Below, piece after piece: positions 7,866 through 16,377 of a stretch of 39,686 nt of DNA. Every line of letters begins with the position of its first letter. The stretch's first letter is position 1. The stretch is taken from contig JAQUHX010000007.1 in assembly GCA_028681575.1 (NCBI GenBank), forward strand, positions 1 to 39,686, written 5' to 3'. The notes under the pieces were generated by a model. The model saw only the letters and a program-made list of their open reading frames with translations, had not been told where the DNA came from and did not search any database. The position numbers and the translations under genes are program-made. The DNA comes from Patescibacteria group bacterium. Lineage in GTDB: Bacteria; Patescibacteriota; Patescibacteriia; Patescibacteriales; UBA12465.

Positions 7866-8786
7866 ATGTCTAGAAAAAAATGGCGGACCCTGTCTTTAAA
7901 AATAAAGATAATTAAGTTCTGGCACCTTTATCGCTGGTATTTAATTGGCGCTTTAGTCTTTTTAAGTGTATTTCTATTATTATTTCCAATCATGAAGAAG
8001 GATTGGCTTATTTACCCAGCTTCTTTACGAGCCCAGATTGCTCTTAGCTATCTTTTAAATGACCAGGCTTTGGGAGGCTCGTGTCGAGAAAGTTGTCAAA
8101 AAGAGCGTCAGCAATATGCTGCTTTGGTTTTTGCAGGTGGTCAGGACTTACGCCTTAAAATGGAAAAAGCTTTAATCGCTTCAAGCACTAATCCGGAAAT
8201 TAGGCGATTATTAATTAATAGTTGGCAGGAAGCTGATTGGGGCGCTCCTAATTTAGAGCTATTAGCGTCCGCTCCATATCTGGAGCAACAGATTGCCCTG
8301 GTTCAAGCCTGGCCTGAGCTTGCTCCCGCTGATTGGTTGGCAGAGTTAATAAATCGTTTTTATGAAAGTAAAGATGATAGTGAGCGAGTCTTAATTTTAA
8401 GAAATTTATTAGGAAATCAAGAGCCAATAGTTGAAGAACTAATTAAGGAAATTATTCAGAATAAAAATTACGCAAATTCAATAAAAGAAGAGGCTTATCT
8501 GCTTTGGGCTAATTTGCCTAATAAGGAGAGAGCTCAGGCTCTAATAGACTTATCTTTGTGGCAAGAAGTTTTATTAAGCGAGTCTAGTTCGTCTTCGCTT
8601 AAAGAATCAATTATTTGGGGCTTGGCACCAAAAACTCACTTAATTTATCAGGCAGAGGAGCTGAAACAATTATTAAAAGCATTTTTAGAACAGATTGATG
8701 ACCTTAATCCTCATTTGCGCTTAGCAACGGAAACGATTTTATTTGATTGGCTAAAATTAAAACCAGACCTTATTAAAAATATATGA
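7866..8786 (+). CDS. Membrane-anchored helical protein, unknown function
   Basis: 306 residues. A basic N-terminus is followed by one membrane segment at about 26-46 (WYLIGALVFLSVFLLLFP), then an extracytoplasmic region of about 260 residues. That region is almost entirely predicted helices with a repetitive Leu/Ala pattern like HEAT or other alpha-solenoid repeats. One CRESCQ motif near residue 73 could form a disulfide or bind metal. I do not recognise a named family. The last codons overlap the next gene as ATGA (8783-8786), so the two are translationally coupled and probably act together at the cell surface. No Shine-Dalgarno sequence precedes the ATG, which is joined to a terminator-like T run. 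Confidence 0.7.
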   Translation: MSRKKWRTLSLKIKIIKFWHLYRWYLIGALVFLSVFLLLFPIMKKDWLIYPASLRAQIALSYLLNDQALGGSCRESCQKERQQYAALVFAGGQDLRLKMEKALIASSTNPEIRRLLINSWQEADWGAPNLELLASAPYLEQQIALVQAWPELAPADWLAELINRFYESKDDSERVLILRNLLGNQEPIVEELIKEIIQNKNYANSIKEEAYLLWANLPNKERAQALIDLSLWQEVLLSESSSSSLKESIIWGLAPKTHLIYQAEELKQLLKAFLEQIDDLNPHLRLATETILFDWLKLKPDLIKNI

Positions 8787-11700
8787 GCTATTTAAAAAAT
8801 AAAATTTTAATTTTTTTCTTAAGTCTTGGGTTTATTTTATTTGCCTTACCAGCCCAGGCGCTTCCGATTGGTACACTTTTATTTAGAACTTCTTCTGATG
8901 GCTTAGCTTATGGATATAATACTAATATTTTAGTAATTATTGAGGATGGGCTTCCTAAGCATTTTTATTCTGGTCATACTGGAATTTATGTTGGTCAGGA
9001 AGAGGGGGTTCACTATGTCGTGGAAATGCAACCTCAAGGAGCGATTAAAATTCCGGCTAATCAATTTGTAAATACCGCTTTAGGTGAAAAATTAATTAGT
9101 GCGAAAATTCCTAAAGACTCTACTCCGGCCCAAAGGGCGCGGGCGGCTCTTTTGGCAAAAAATATTGCTCGTGCTGAAATGGCTTATGATTTTGATTTTA
9201 AAAATCAGAAAGGGCCCGGCCCTTCAGAATGGACTTGTGTGGGTTTGGCAGAAAAAATTTATGAAAGTGCCAATAGCAGTAATCCCGCTGATTTAGAAAC
9301 CCTTGTCTATGAGATTGGTGATTATGCGGTTGATATTACTCCCGATGGGTTTGATAATCACAGTCTTTATAACCAGGATGGTGATTGTTTTTCAAAAACC
9401 AAAGAGTTTTCTAAAATTGCTAAAAAATCTGAATTAATCTTACCCCTACCAGAGAAAATTGGTTATGATTTTGGGATTGAAAAGGGTGGCGATCGTTTCA
9501 TTTTTTTTCCCCAAACTCAAGAGGCTCAGATCTCTCTTTTAGAAGTGCCGGTGGATATTGATTTAGAATCGGCTTTTAAGGCTGACCCTGTTCGCGGGCG
9601 CATCCCGGTGCTTAAGGTCGCTTTAAAATGGAGCTTAGTTAATAATCCAATCTCTACTGTTAAACAAATTGCTCATAAAGCCACAACCGCTTTTAATTTT
9701 GTCAAAAATCTTATCTTTCCCGATGATGACGGTTTGGTTTATTTAGAGGAAGAGCCGCCAGTTTCAAATTCGGACGAAGAGGTCACTTCTTATCAAGAAC
9801 CTGTTTTGATAGCACCTAAAACTAGTTCAAGCTCTGCAGTCCTGGATAAAAAAGAAATCTTAGGTACAAAAGTTGTTTCAAGTTCTATCTCTATTTCTGA
9901 TCCAAGCCCGACTACCACAACGACGCCAATAGTGGCCCAACCTCAAAACAAGCCAAAGTCGCTAGCTCTTTCTTTTAATCCAGAGCCGCAAACAAAAGTT
10001 TCACAAAGTCCTGTTAAAACAGCGCCAAAGAATAATTATGTTCCACTTAAAGTTGCTAGTCCTAAGGAGTCGGTTACCAATCAATTAAAAAAATTGGTGC
10101 CGGAAAAAGAAGAGCCTAAGAACACTTCAGTAAGTGAAAGTTCTCAACCGGAAACTGATTTGCCAATCCCGAAAGCTTTAATTTCTAAGGTTTATAGTAA
10201 TGGGACGGATGATTGGCTAGAAATTGTTAACGCTTCTAATGAAGATTTAGATTTGGCGATGCATGATTATCGTCTAGTAAAAGCTAAGGGTTCGAGCCCG
10301 ATTTTAATTATGAATTTTGGTAATGAAAATCACGGCTTTTATCCGGGCGGAACAGTTATTGCTCCTGGTGGCAGTTATTTAGTGGTTCGTTCTTCGGCCT
10401 CAGAAAAAGTTAAGGCTTTAGCCGATGCTATTTCAACGCGAGATAACTTTTCCTGGACTGAAGAGGGTTATACTCTTTATTTAGGAACAGGGGCTATTTC
10501 TAGCGACGATGATAATGATATAGTTGATCGCTTAGGTTATGGCTCAGCCCTATATTATTCAAGTGCTCCAGCGCCAGCCCTAATTCCTGGTTATGCCTTA
10601 GAGCGCAGAGCGAATGCCCAATCGACAATTGAATCTTTATCAAGCGGTGGTTTAGAGGAATTGTGGCCGCGTTTATATGACAGTGGGGATAATAGTTATG
10701 ATTTTTTGTTAATTCCTTATGACTACGAATTAATAAAAGCCGCCGAAGAAGAGAATGACCCGCCTGCTCCTGAAGAAGAAAATAATGATGAGGAAGAAGA
10801 AGCTGGCTCAAGTCCCGAGGAATTAGTTGATGATGGTGAGGGTTTGTTTGTTAATCTGGCCGGTCTAGATTCTGATAATTTAACACAATTATGGCATTTT
10901 GATGAATGTTTTGGTGCTAAACAGAGCAATGCTTTAGCAACCCTGAGTGCCCACCCAGAAACTTTGACGGCAGCTGATTTATGGGGGATAGGTAAATGGG
11001 GTTGTGCCTTAAAGTTAAATGCAGATAATCGTAGCTTAAAAAGTGATTTACCCTCAGATTTTGACAGCAATAATTTTACTATCGCTTTCTATTACAAAAA
11101 TGATGTTTCTGGTAACTTTTTTATTGATTGGCGCTTAAACAATCGTAATCCGGAAACACAACAATTTGCCCTTAATTTAAATGAATATCGTACTGAAATA
11201 AATGGTTTCCCCGGCCCCAATGGTGTCTTTTTTGACATTGTTTGGCCGGCCGATAACCAGTGGCACCAAGTGGCCCTGGTGGTTAACCAGATAGCTGGAT
11301 ATTGGGCTTTGTATCTTGACGGTCAGGAGCAGCATTATTACGAAAATACTTGGATAATCCCGGATTTTACTGATTGGGAAATTGAGTTAAGACCAAATAC
11401 GCCCGCCGTCTTAATTGATGAGTTGGCAATGTGGTTAAGACCTTTATCGGAAGCCGAACTTAAGGAAATTTTTGATTATAATTTACCTTTTAATCCCTAC
11501 ACTTGGCCCAGCCCCCAGCTGGCACCAGAGCTTGAACATTATTGGCGTTTTGACGAGAATAACCAGGAAGTCGCTCGCGATGAAATTGGTGGCGACGATT
11601 TAGCGATTAAGGTTCAGGATTGGAATATGGAGGGTTTTATTAGTAGCAGTTTGAAGGTGGAAGGTGATTTTTCTTGGGATTTAACAGAAATGCCCTTAAA

Positions 11701-12133
11701 AGATATCTCGTTTGCCTTTTGGTGGCGAAATACTTCTCATCCTGACGAAGGGCGCTTTAATTTTAAATTAGGAGGCGGCGATAAAGATATTTTAACCTTA
11801 ATGCCAACTATTTATAATCCCAGTTATTCTTTTAATGGCGAGGGTGGTTTTTTGGGCGAATATGGCAAAGATTATTTTCCTCATGATAACAATTGGCATC
11901 ACTTAGCGGTAACTTATGATTCCTATCGTTATCGTTGGCGCTTGTTTTTTGATGGAGAGTTATGGAAAGAAGTTCCTTTTATGAAATTAAGACCAGAAAC
12001 AGTGCTAAATCGTTTGATTATTGATAGTGAAAATTGGTCTTCTGATATTGATGAGCTTAAGATTTGGAAGGGGGTTTTAAATAGCGAGGCAGTTTTAGCA
12101 GAGTATGAGAGCTATTGTGAGTACTTGGATTAA
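8783..12133 (+). CDS. Large exported modular protein: permuted NlpC/P60-like (YiiX-type) domain, lamin-tail domain, two LamG-like domains
   Basis: 1116 residues, exported. Signal peptide 1-26 (FALPAQA|L). Residues ~28-200 resemble the YiiX/C92 permuted papain fold: His65 in SGHTGIYVG precedes Cys152 in EWTCVGLAEKIY, with Glu81 in VVEMQP as a possible partner. Such domains cleave peptide or amide/ester bonds, often in cell walls. About 320-460 is a Pro/Ser/Thr linker. About 461-605 is a lamin-tail-like beta domain (SNGTDDWLEIVNASNEDLDL ... YTLYLG ... ERR). An acidic Glu/Asp linker follows (650-690). Two concanavalin/LamG-like domains lie at ~699-905 and ~917-1110, each with LWHFDE/YWRFDE starts, WH(Q/H)(V/L)A, a (L/F)(Y/F)(L/F)DG strand and an IDEL strand. 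Probably a wall- or host-surface-acting enzyme with glycan-binding modules. Coupled to the previous gene. Confidence 0.8.
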   Translation: MSYLKNKILIFFLSLGFILFALPAQALPIGTLLFRTSSDGLAYGYNTNILVIIEDGLPKHFYSGHTGIYVGQEEGVHYVVEMQPQGAIKIPANQFVNTALGEKLISAKIPKDSTPAQRARAALLAKNIARAEMAYDFDFKNQKGPGPSEWTCVGLAEKIYESANSSNPADLETLVYEIGDYAVDITPDGFDNHSLYNQDGDCFSKTKEFSKIAKKSELILPLPEKIGYDFGIEKGGDRFIFFPQTQEAQISLLEVPVDIDLESAFKADPVRGRIPVLKVALKWSLVNNPISTVKQIAHKATTAFNFVKNLIFPDDDGLVYLEEEPPVSNSDEEVTSYQEPVLIAPKTSSSSAVLDKKEILGTKVVSSSISISDPSPTTTTTPIVAQPQNKPKSLALSFNPEPQTKVSQSPVKTAPKNNYVPLKVASPKESVTNQLKKLVPEKEEPKNTSVSESSQPETDLPIPKALISKVYSNGTDDWLEIVNASNEDLDLAMHDYRLVKAKGSSPILIMNFGNENHGFYPGGTVIAPGGSYLVVRSSASEKVKALADAISTRDNFSWTEEGYTLYLGTGAISSDDDNDIVDRLGYGSALYYSSAPAPALIPGYALERRANAQSTIESLSSGGLEELWPRLYDSGDNSYDFLLIPYDYELIKAAEEENDPPAPEEENNDEEEEAGSSPEELVDDGEGLFVNLAGLDSDNLTQLWHFDECFGAKQSNALATLSAHPETLTAADLWGIGKWGCALKLNADNRSLKSDLPSDFDSNNFTIAFYYKNDVSGNFFIDWRLNNRNPETQQFALNLNEYRTEINGFPGPNGVFFDIVWPADNQWHQVALVVNQIAGYWALYLDGQEQHYYENTWIIPDFTDWEIELRPNTPAVLIDELAMWLRPLSEAELKEIFDYNLPFNPYTWPSPQLAPELEHYWRFDENNQEVARDEIGGDDLAIKVQDWNMEGFISSSLKVEGDFSWDLTEMPLKDISFAFWWRNTSHPDEGRFNFKLGGGDKDILTLMPTIYNPSYSFNGEGGFLGEYGKDYFPHDNNWHHLAVTYDSYRYRWRLFFDGELWKEVPFMKLRPETVLNRLIIDSENWSSDIDELKIWKGVLNSEAVLAEYESYCEYLD

Positions 12134-12210
12134 AATGGTTTTGCTTTTTTCTGGTAAGCGCTTATCTAAATAATGTTAGCTAACGCCAAGTCGAGAGACG
12201 GTGGTGGCTC
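12134..12210 (+). other. Non-coding stretch with palindromes and a GAGA-loop hairpin
   Basis: Between the large surface-protein gene and the terminator at 12211 there is no plausible ORF. I see two 10-base perfect palindromes (TAAGCGCTTA 12155-12164 and GTTAGCTAAC 12175-12184) and a compact hairpin GTC-GAGA-GAC inside a GCCA...TGGC pairing. A weak promoter, TTGCTT-N16-TATCTA (12141-12168), could start a short RNA that ends at the following terminator. It may equally be the 3' untranslated region of the gene before it. I cannot match it to a known riboswitch or sRNA. Confidence 0.35.
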
Positions 12211-12248
12211 ACTCCGGCTATTTTTAAATAGCCGGAGTTGTTATTTTA
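12211..12248 (+). terminator. Strong hairpin terminator
   Basis: Perfect 13-bp stem ACTCCGGCTATTT / AAATAGCCGGAGT with a 2-base loop, followed by TGTTATTTT. It separates the surface-protein operon from rnpB. Confidence 0.8.
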
Positions 12249-12250
12249 GC

Positions 12251-12279
12251 TTGATTTTTGCGCTATTTTTTTGTAATCT
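12251..12279 (+). promoter_or_regulatory. Probable rnpB promoter
   Basis: TTGATT, 17 bases, TAATCT. The start would be near 12286, about 10 bases before the P1 helix of RNase P RNA. Confidence 0.4.
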
Positions 12280-12295
12280 GTAAGTGTTATCTAGT

Positions 12296-12636
12296 GGGGG
12301 TAAGTAGGTGGTTGCTCGGTTCGCCGAGAGGAAAGTCCGGACTCCTTAAAAAGGGCAGTGGATAACGTCCACCGGGGGTAACCCTAGGGAAAGTGCCACA
12401 GAGACAATACTAATTTTAGCTTGCTAAAATGAAAGGTGAAAAGAAAAGGGGTGTCGTAAGGCTACCTTTTTCGCTTAGCGGTGACGCTAAAATCGCGGTA
12501 AACCCTGCCTGGAGCAAGGACAAACTCCGTCACTTTAGGGTGTTGGAGGAAAAGTAGTCCGCTTGATCGGTTTGGCAACAAATCGGCTTAGATAAATAAT
12601 CATCCAAAGACAGAATCCGGCTTATCGCTTACCCCC
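12296..12636 (+). ncRNA. rnpB: RNase P RNA, bacterial type A-like
   Basis: Catalytic RNA that trims the 5' leader of tRNA precursors. The universal P4/CR-I block GAGGAAAGTCCGGACTCC is at 12328-12345 and the CR-V block ACAGAATCCGGCTTAT at 12610-12625. The ends pair as P1: GGGGGTAAG with CTTACCCCC. The CR-IV-like GTAAACCC..CCTGGAGCAAGG is also present. Length about 341 bases. The P15-P17 region looks short (CTCC...GGAG enclosing a small loop); a GGGTG in it could supply the GGU contact with the tRNA 3' CCA, but this is uncertain. No separate terminator is seen between its 3' end and the ATG at 12663. Confidence 0.95.
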
Positions 12637-12662
12637 AAAAGATAATTTTTTAAATTTTTTTT

Positions 12663-14084
12663 ATGAAACACAAGCGCGCAGAACTATTTTTTACAACCGT
12701 TTTAGTGCCTCTAGATTTTATTTTGATTTTTTTAGCAGGAATTTCTGCTTACTACCTTCGTTTTTCTGAGCACTATCGTGAATTAAGGCCAGTTATTTTT
12801 GATTTGCCAATTAGTGAGTATTGGTCCAGCCTTCTTTTAATTAGCGCTCTAATGATTCCAATTATGTTTCTTTCTGGCGCTTACAGCCCAAAAAGGGACA
12901 AGCAGCCCGCTAAGGAGGTAACGCGGGTTATTACTGGTATTTCTGTTGGTTTGGCCTTAGTAACTTTAATTATCTTCTTACAGCGAGATTTATTTGATTC
13001 TCGGTTTATTGTTTTGGCAACCTGGGCTTTCGCGATTTTATATTTAAGTATTAGTCATCCTTTTGTGAATTGGTTGCAAAAAAAAGTCTATGCTCGAGGC
13101 ATTGGTCTTAGTCAGGTGGTCTTAATTGGTAATAGCAAGACAGTTGATAATTTAATTGCTGAATTTTCCACTAATAAGTATTCGGGTTATGAAGTGGTTC
13201 GTCGTTTACGTGATTTTTCTCTAGAGACGGCTCAAGAGTTAAGGGAATTAATCAAAACGCGTCGAGTCGATGAGGTTATTCAAGCTGATCCTAATTTAAG
13301 TAAAACTGAAACGTTGCGTCTTTATGATTTTGCTAATGAGAATCAGCTTACTTTTAAATACGTTGCCGATTTATTAGAGATTAAAGTTTTACGTCATGAA
13401 GTCGAAGAAATTATTGGTATTCCTGTGGTAGAGGTAAAGCGAACAACTTTAGAGGGGTGGGGCAGGGTTGCTAAGCGAATCATGGATTTTATTTTCTCTA
13501 CGCTTTTAATTGCGCTTTTATCGCCCGTTTTTTTATTAACTGCCTTAGCAATAAAATTAGATTCCCGGGGGCCAGTTTTCTTTTCTCGTCGCGATGACGG
13601 GACTCCAGTAACCAGAGTTGGGGAGAGTGGCCGTCCTTTCCGTTATTTTAAATTCCGTTCAATGCGCGATAAAGTTGACAGTATGCGTTACAATGAACTG
13701 GCTGACCGTAATATTAGAGGGGATGGGCCAATGGTTAAAATTAAAGATGACCCGCGTGTTACTCGGGTTGGTAAATTTATTCGTCGTTTTTCAATTGATG
13801 AGTTGCCAGAGTTATTTCTAGTTTTTGCTGGTAAAATGAGCTTGGTTGGTCCGCGACCACACTTGCCAGAAGAGGTTGCTAAGTATGAGCATCACCACAA
13901 AAAGACATTAACAATCAAGCCTGGTATTACCGGTTTAGCTCAGGTTTCAGGTCGCAGCGACCTCTTGTTTGAGGAAGAAGTTAAATTGGATGTTTACTAT
14001 ATTGAAAATTGGAGTTTATTATTAGATTTTTCTATTTTATTAAAAACTCCAGCAGCGGTTTTAAAAAAACGAGAAGCTAACTAA
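12663..14084 (+). CDS. Polyprenyl-phosphate sugar-1-phosphate transferase (WcaJ/WbaP type)
   Basis: Starts polysaccharide repeat-unit synthesis by moving a sugar-1-phosphate from a nucleotide sugar to undecaprenyl phosphate in the inner membrane. 473 residues: about four N-terminal TM segments (8-135), a Rossmann-like CoA-binding domain (~145-260), one more hydrophobic segment (270-296), and the C-terminal catalytic domain. Visible catalytic signatures are YFKFRSMR, DPRVTRVGKFIRRFSIDELPEL, GKMSLVGPRP and KPGITGLAQVSGR, with a Tyr/Asp-rich end (DVYYIENWSLLLD). Sugar specificity cannot be read. It is followed 6 bases later by a glycosyltransferase and lies 26 bases after rnpB, with no promoter that I can place confidently. 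Confidence 0.93.
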   Translation: MKHKRAELFFTTVLVPLDFILIFLAGISAYYLRFSEHYRELRPVIFDLPISEYWSSLLLISALMIPIMFLSGAYSPKRDKQPAKEVTRVITGISVGLALVTLIIFLQRDLFDSRFIVLATWAFAILYLSISHPFVNWLQKKVYARGIGLSQVVLIGNSKTVDNLIAEFSTNKYSGYEVVRRLRDFSLETAQELRELIKTRRVDEVIQADPNLSKTETLRLYDFANENQLTFKYVADLLEIKVLRHEVEEIIGIPVVEVKRTTLEGWGRVAKRIMDFIFSTLLIALLSPVFLLTALAIKLDSRGPVFFSRRDDGTPVTRVGESGRPFRYFKFRSMRDKVDSMRYNELADRNIRGDGPMVKIKDDPRVTRVGKFIRRFSIDELPELFLVFAGKMSLVGPRPHLPEEVAKYEHHHKKTLTIKPGITGLAQVSGRSDLLFEEEVKLDVYYIENWSLLLDFSILLKTPAAVLKKREAN

Positions 14085-14090
14085 TTATTT

Positions 14091-15224
14091 ATGAAAGTCG
14101 CTTTAGTTCACGATCACTTAGCTCAAACAGGTGGAGCCGAGAAGGTTCTTAAGGTTTTGGCTGATATATTTCCCGAAGCAGCAATCTACACCTTGTTAGC
14201 TGATAAGGTTAAAACGGATACCTATCTTAAGGGGCGCCGTTTAGACACTTCAATTATTCAAAAACTGCCCGGCGGGATAAGTCATTACAAATGGTATCTT
14301 CCTTTAATGCCAATGGCTGTTGAGTTTTTTGATTTAAGTGAGTATGATCTCGTAATTTCTGACACTAGTTCTTTCGCTAAGGGGGTTATAACTTTGCCGG
14401 ATGTTCCGCATATTTGTTATTGTCATACTCCAACCAGGTATTTATGGAGTGATACTCATAGTTATTTAAATGAGCTTAAGTATAATAAATGGTTGAAAAA
14501 AATCATTGGCCGAATTTTGGTAAGAATGAGGCAGTGGGATTTTTTGGCAGCCAGTCGAGTTGATTATTTTATTGCCAATTCTAAAACAGTCGCGCGAAGA
14601 ATTAGTAAATATTATCGTCGTGAATCACAAGTTATTTATCCGCCAGTTGAAGTAGATAGTTTTTTTATTAGTGATTTAAGCGCCCAGGCTCCTTCCGAGC
14701 GCTATTTTTTAGCTGGTTGTCGTCTTGTTCCCTATAAGCGCATCGATTTAGTGGTTGAGGCTTTTAAAGATTTAGGCCCAGAATATCGTCTTAAAATTTT
14801 TGGTACAGGAATTGATTTAGCGCGACTTCAGAAAATTGCTGCCGGGTCAGAAAATATTGAATTTTTAGGACAGGTGACTGAAGATCAAAAAGCGGTTTAC
14901 TATAGTCGCGCTCAAGCTTTTATCAATCCTCAGGAAGAAGATTTCGGTATCACTCCTTTAGAATCAATGTCTTCGGGGCGGCCGGTAATTGCTTATCGCA
15001 AGGGCGGGGCAACTGAAACTGTGAAAGAAGGGGAAACAGGCTTATTTTTTGATGAACAAACACCCGCTTCTTTGAAGGAAGTGCTTAAGTCTTTTAAAGC
15101 AGAAAATTTTAATCCAGAAGAAATTCGCGCCTACGCTGAGAGTTTTTCAGTCGCCAGGTTTACTTCAGAAATTAAAGCGCTAGTTGATTCTGTAATGTCC
15201 AAAAATCATGAAAATAGCCGTTGA
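14091..15224 (+). CDS. Glycosyltransferase family 4 (GT-B)
   Basis: 377 residues, GT-B fold, cytoplasmic or peripheral membrane. N-terminal acceptor domain starts MKVALVHDHLAQTGGAEKVL. The C-terminal donor domain has RLVPYKRIDLVVEAF and the retaining EX7E motif in EEDFGITPLESMSSGRPV, followed by GGATETV. Similar proteins add mannose or another hexose during exopolysaccharide or O-antigen assembly; the exact sugar is not predictable. It overlaps the next GT4 gene by 17 bases, so they are translationally coupled. Confidence 0.9.
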   Translation: MKVALVHDHLAQTGGAEKVLKVLADIFPEAAIYTLLADKVKTDTYLKGRRLDTSIIQKLPGGISHYKWYLPLMPMAVEFFDLSEYDLVISDTSSFAKGVITLPDVPHICYCHTPTRYLWSDTHSYLNELKYNKWLKKIIGRILVRMRQWDFLAASRVDYFIANSKTVARRISKYYRRESQVIYPPVEVDSFFISDLSAQAPSERYFLAGCRLVPYKRIDLVVEAFKDLGPEYRLKIFGTGIDLARLQKIAAGSENIEFLGQVTEDQKAVYYSRAQAFINPQEEDFGITPLESMSSGRPVIAYRKGGATETVKEGETGLFFDEQTPASLKEVLKSFKAENFNPEEIRAYAESFSVARFTSEIKALVDSVMSKNHENSR

Positions 15225-16377
15225 TATTAGAGTTTTAATGGACAAGCAGTATAGCGGAATTTCCGAGTATGCTTATTATTTGCTGCGTTTTTGGTTAGAC
15301 AATTATCCCGAGCATGAATATATTTTTTATTATAATTCTTGGCGACCGCTGCCTCAAGAAATTTTTTCTTGGGTGAATGGGCGGGCGGTTTTTAAGAAAA
15401 CTTTCTGGCCGAATAAAATTTTTAATTATTTTTTTCAAGCTCTTTTTGGACGACCGAAGCTTGATAAAATTGTTGGTCCGGTAGATATTTTTTGGTCGCC
15501 ACATCTTAATTTTTCGAACTTTGGCAGTAGCGCTACTTGTAAAATCTTAACTGTTCATGATTTGTCTTTTCTTCGTTATCCGGAATTTTTTACTCGTCGT
15601 AAAAATTTTTGGCACCGTTTTTTAAGATTAAAAAAATTAATTGCTCAGTATGATTTGATTGTGGCAATTTCTGAAAACACCAAACAAGATTTAATTGATC
15701 TTTTAGGTGTTCCCGCTAAAAAAATAAGAGTTATTTATTCTGGGTTAAATCAAGACTCACTTGTTCTCAGTTCTGAAGAAGCGCGAGATTTTCGAGTTAA
15801 AAATGATTTAGGTGGTCATTTTATTCTTTATTTGGGGGCAATTGAGCCGCGAAAAAATGTCCAAGGTCTAATTGAGGCTTACGAGCGTCTTCGGGATAAA
15901 CGTTTAGATTTAGCTAACTATCATTTGGTTTTAGCAGGGGCAAGAGGTTGGAAAAATAAGTCTATTTATCGTCAGGCAGCCACTTCTCTATATCGGGATG
16001 ATATAAAATTTTTAGGTTATGTGAGTCGAGCAGAGCGGAATTGGCTTTATCAACAAGCAACAATTTTTGTTTACCCTTCATATTATGAAGGTTTTGGTTT
16101 TCCGCCACTTGAAGCAATGGGGCAGGGCCGACCGACAATCACCTCAGATGCTTCGTCAATTCCTGAGGTTGTTGGTGATGCGGCTTTAACGGTTAATCCT
16201 TATTCAGTTATTGATTTATCTCAGGCGATGGAAATATTATTAGAAGATGAGTCTTTGCGTGCTTATTTTTCTAAACGGGGGCAAGCGCGTGTCAGTTTTT
16301 TTTCTTGGTCTCAAACTTCTAGAAATTATTTTTCATTATTTAAAAAAATTTATGAGAGCAGTGATTCAAGTTGTTAG
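15208..16377 (+). CDS. Glycosyltransferase family 4 (GT-B)
   Basis: 389 residues. N-terminus [21 protein letters not shown] is typical of a GT4 subgroup with WbaZ/RfaB-like members. [12 protein letters not shown] and ISENTKQDL belong to the acceptor domain. The donor domain has [10 protein letters not shown] and the EX7E motif in [17 protein letters not shown], then [14 protein letters not shown]. It works in the same cytoplasmic repeat-unit assembly as its upstream neighbours. It overlaps the preceding gene by 17 bases and the following dtd start by 26 bases, an unusually deep coupling of a surface-glycan gene to a translation quality-control gene. Confidence 0.9.
   Translation: MKIAVDIRVLMDKQYSGISEYAYYLLRFWLDNYPEHEYIFYYNSWRPLPQEIFSWVNGRAVFKKTFWPNKIFNYFFQALFGRPKLDKIVGPVDIFWSPHLNFSNFGSSATCKILTVHDLSFLRYPEFFTRRKNFWHRFLRLKKLIAQYDLIVAISENTKQDLIDLLGVPAKKIRVIYSGLNQDSLVLSSEEARDFRVKNDLGGHFILYLGAIEPRKNVQGLIEAYERLRDKRLDLANYHLVLAGARGWKNKSIYRQAATSLYRDDIKFLGYVSRAERNWLYQQATIFVYPSYYEGFGFPPLEAMGQGRPTITSDASSIPEVVGDAALTVNPYSVIDLSQAMEILLEDESLRAYFSKRGQARVSFFSWSQTSRNYFSLFKKIYESSDSSC

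Noticed and set aside
10500-11070. Minus-strand ORFs of 103 and 115 residues inside the giant gene
   Set aside because: They mirror a well-supported reading frame, are low complexity, and have no promoter or family signature.
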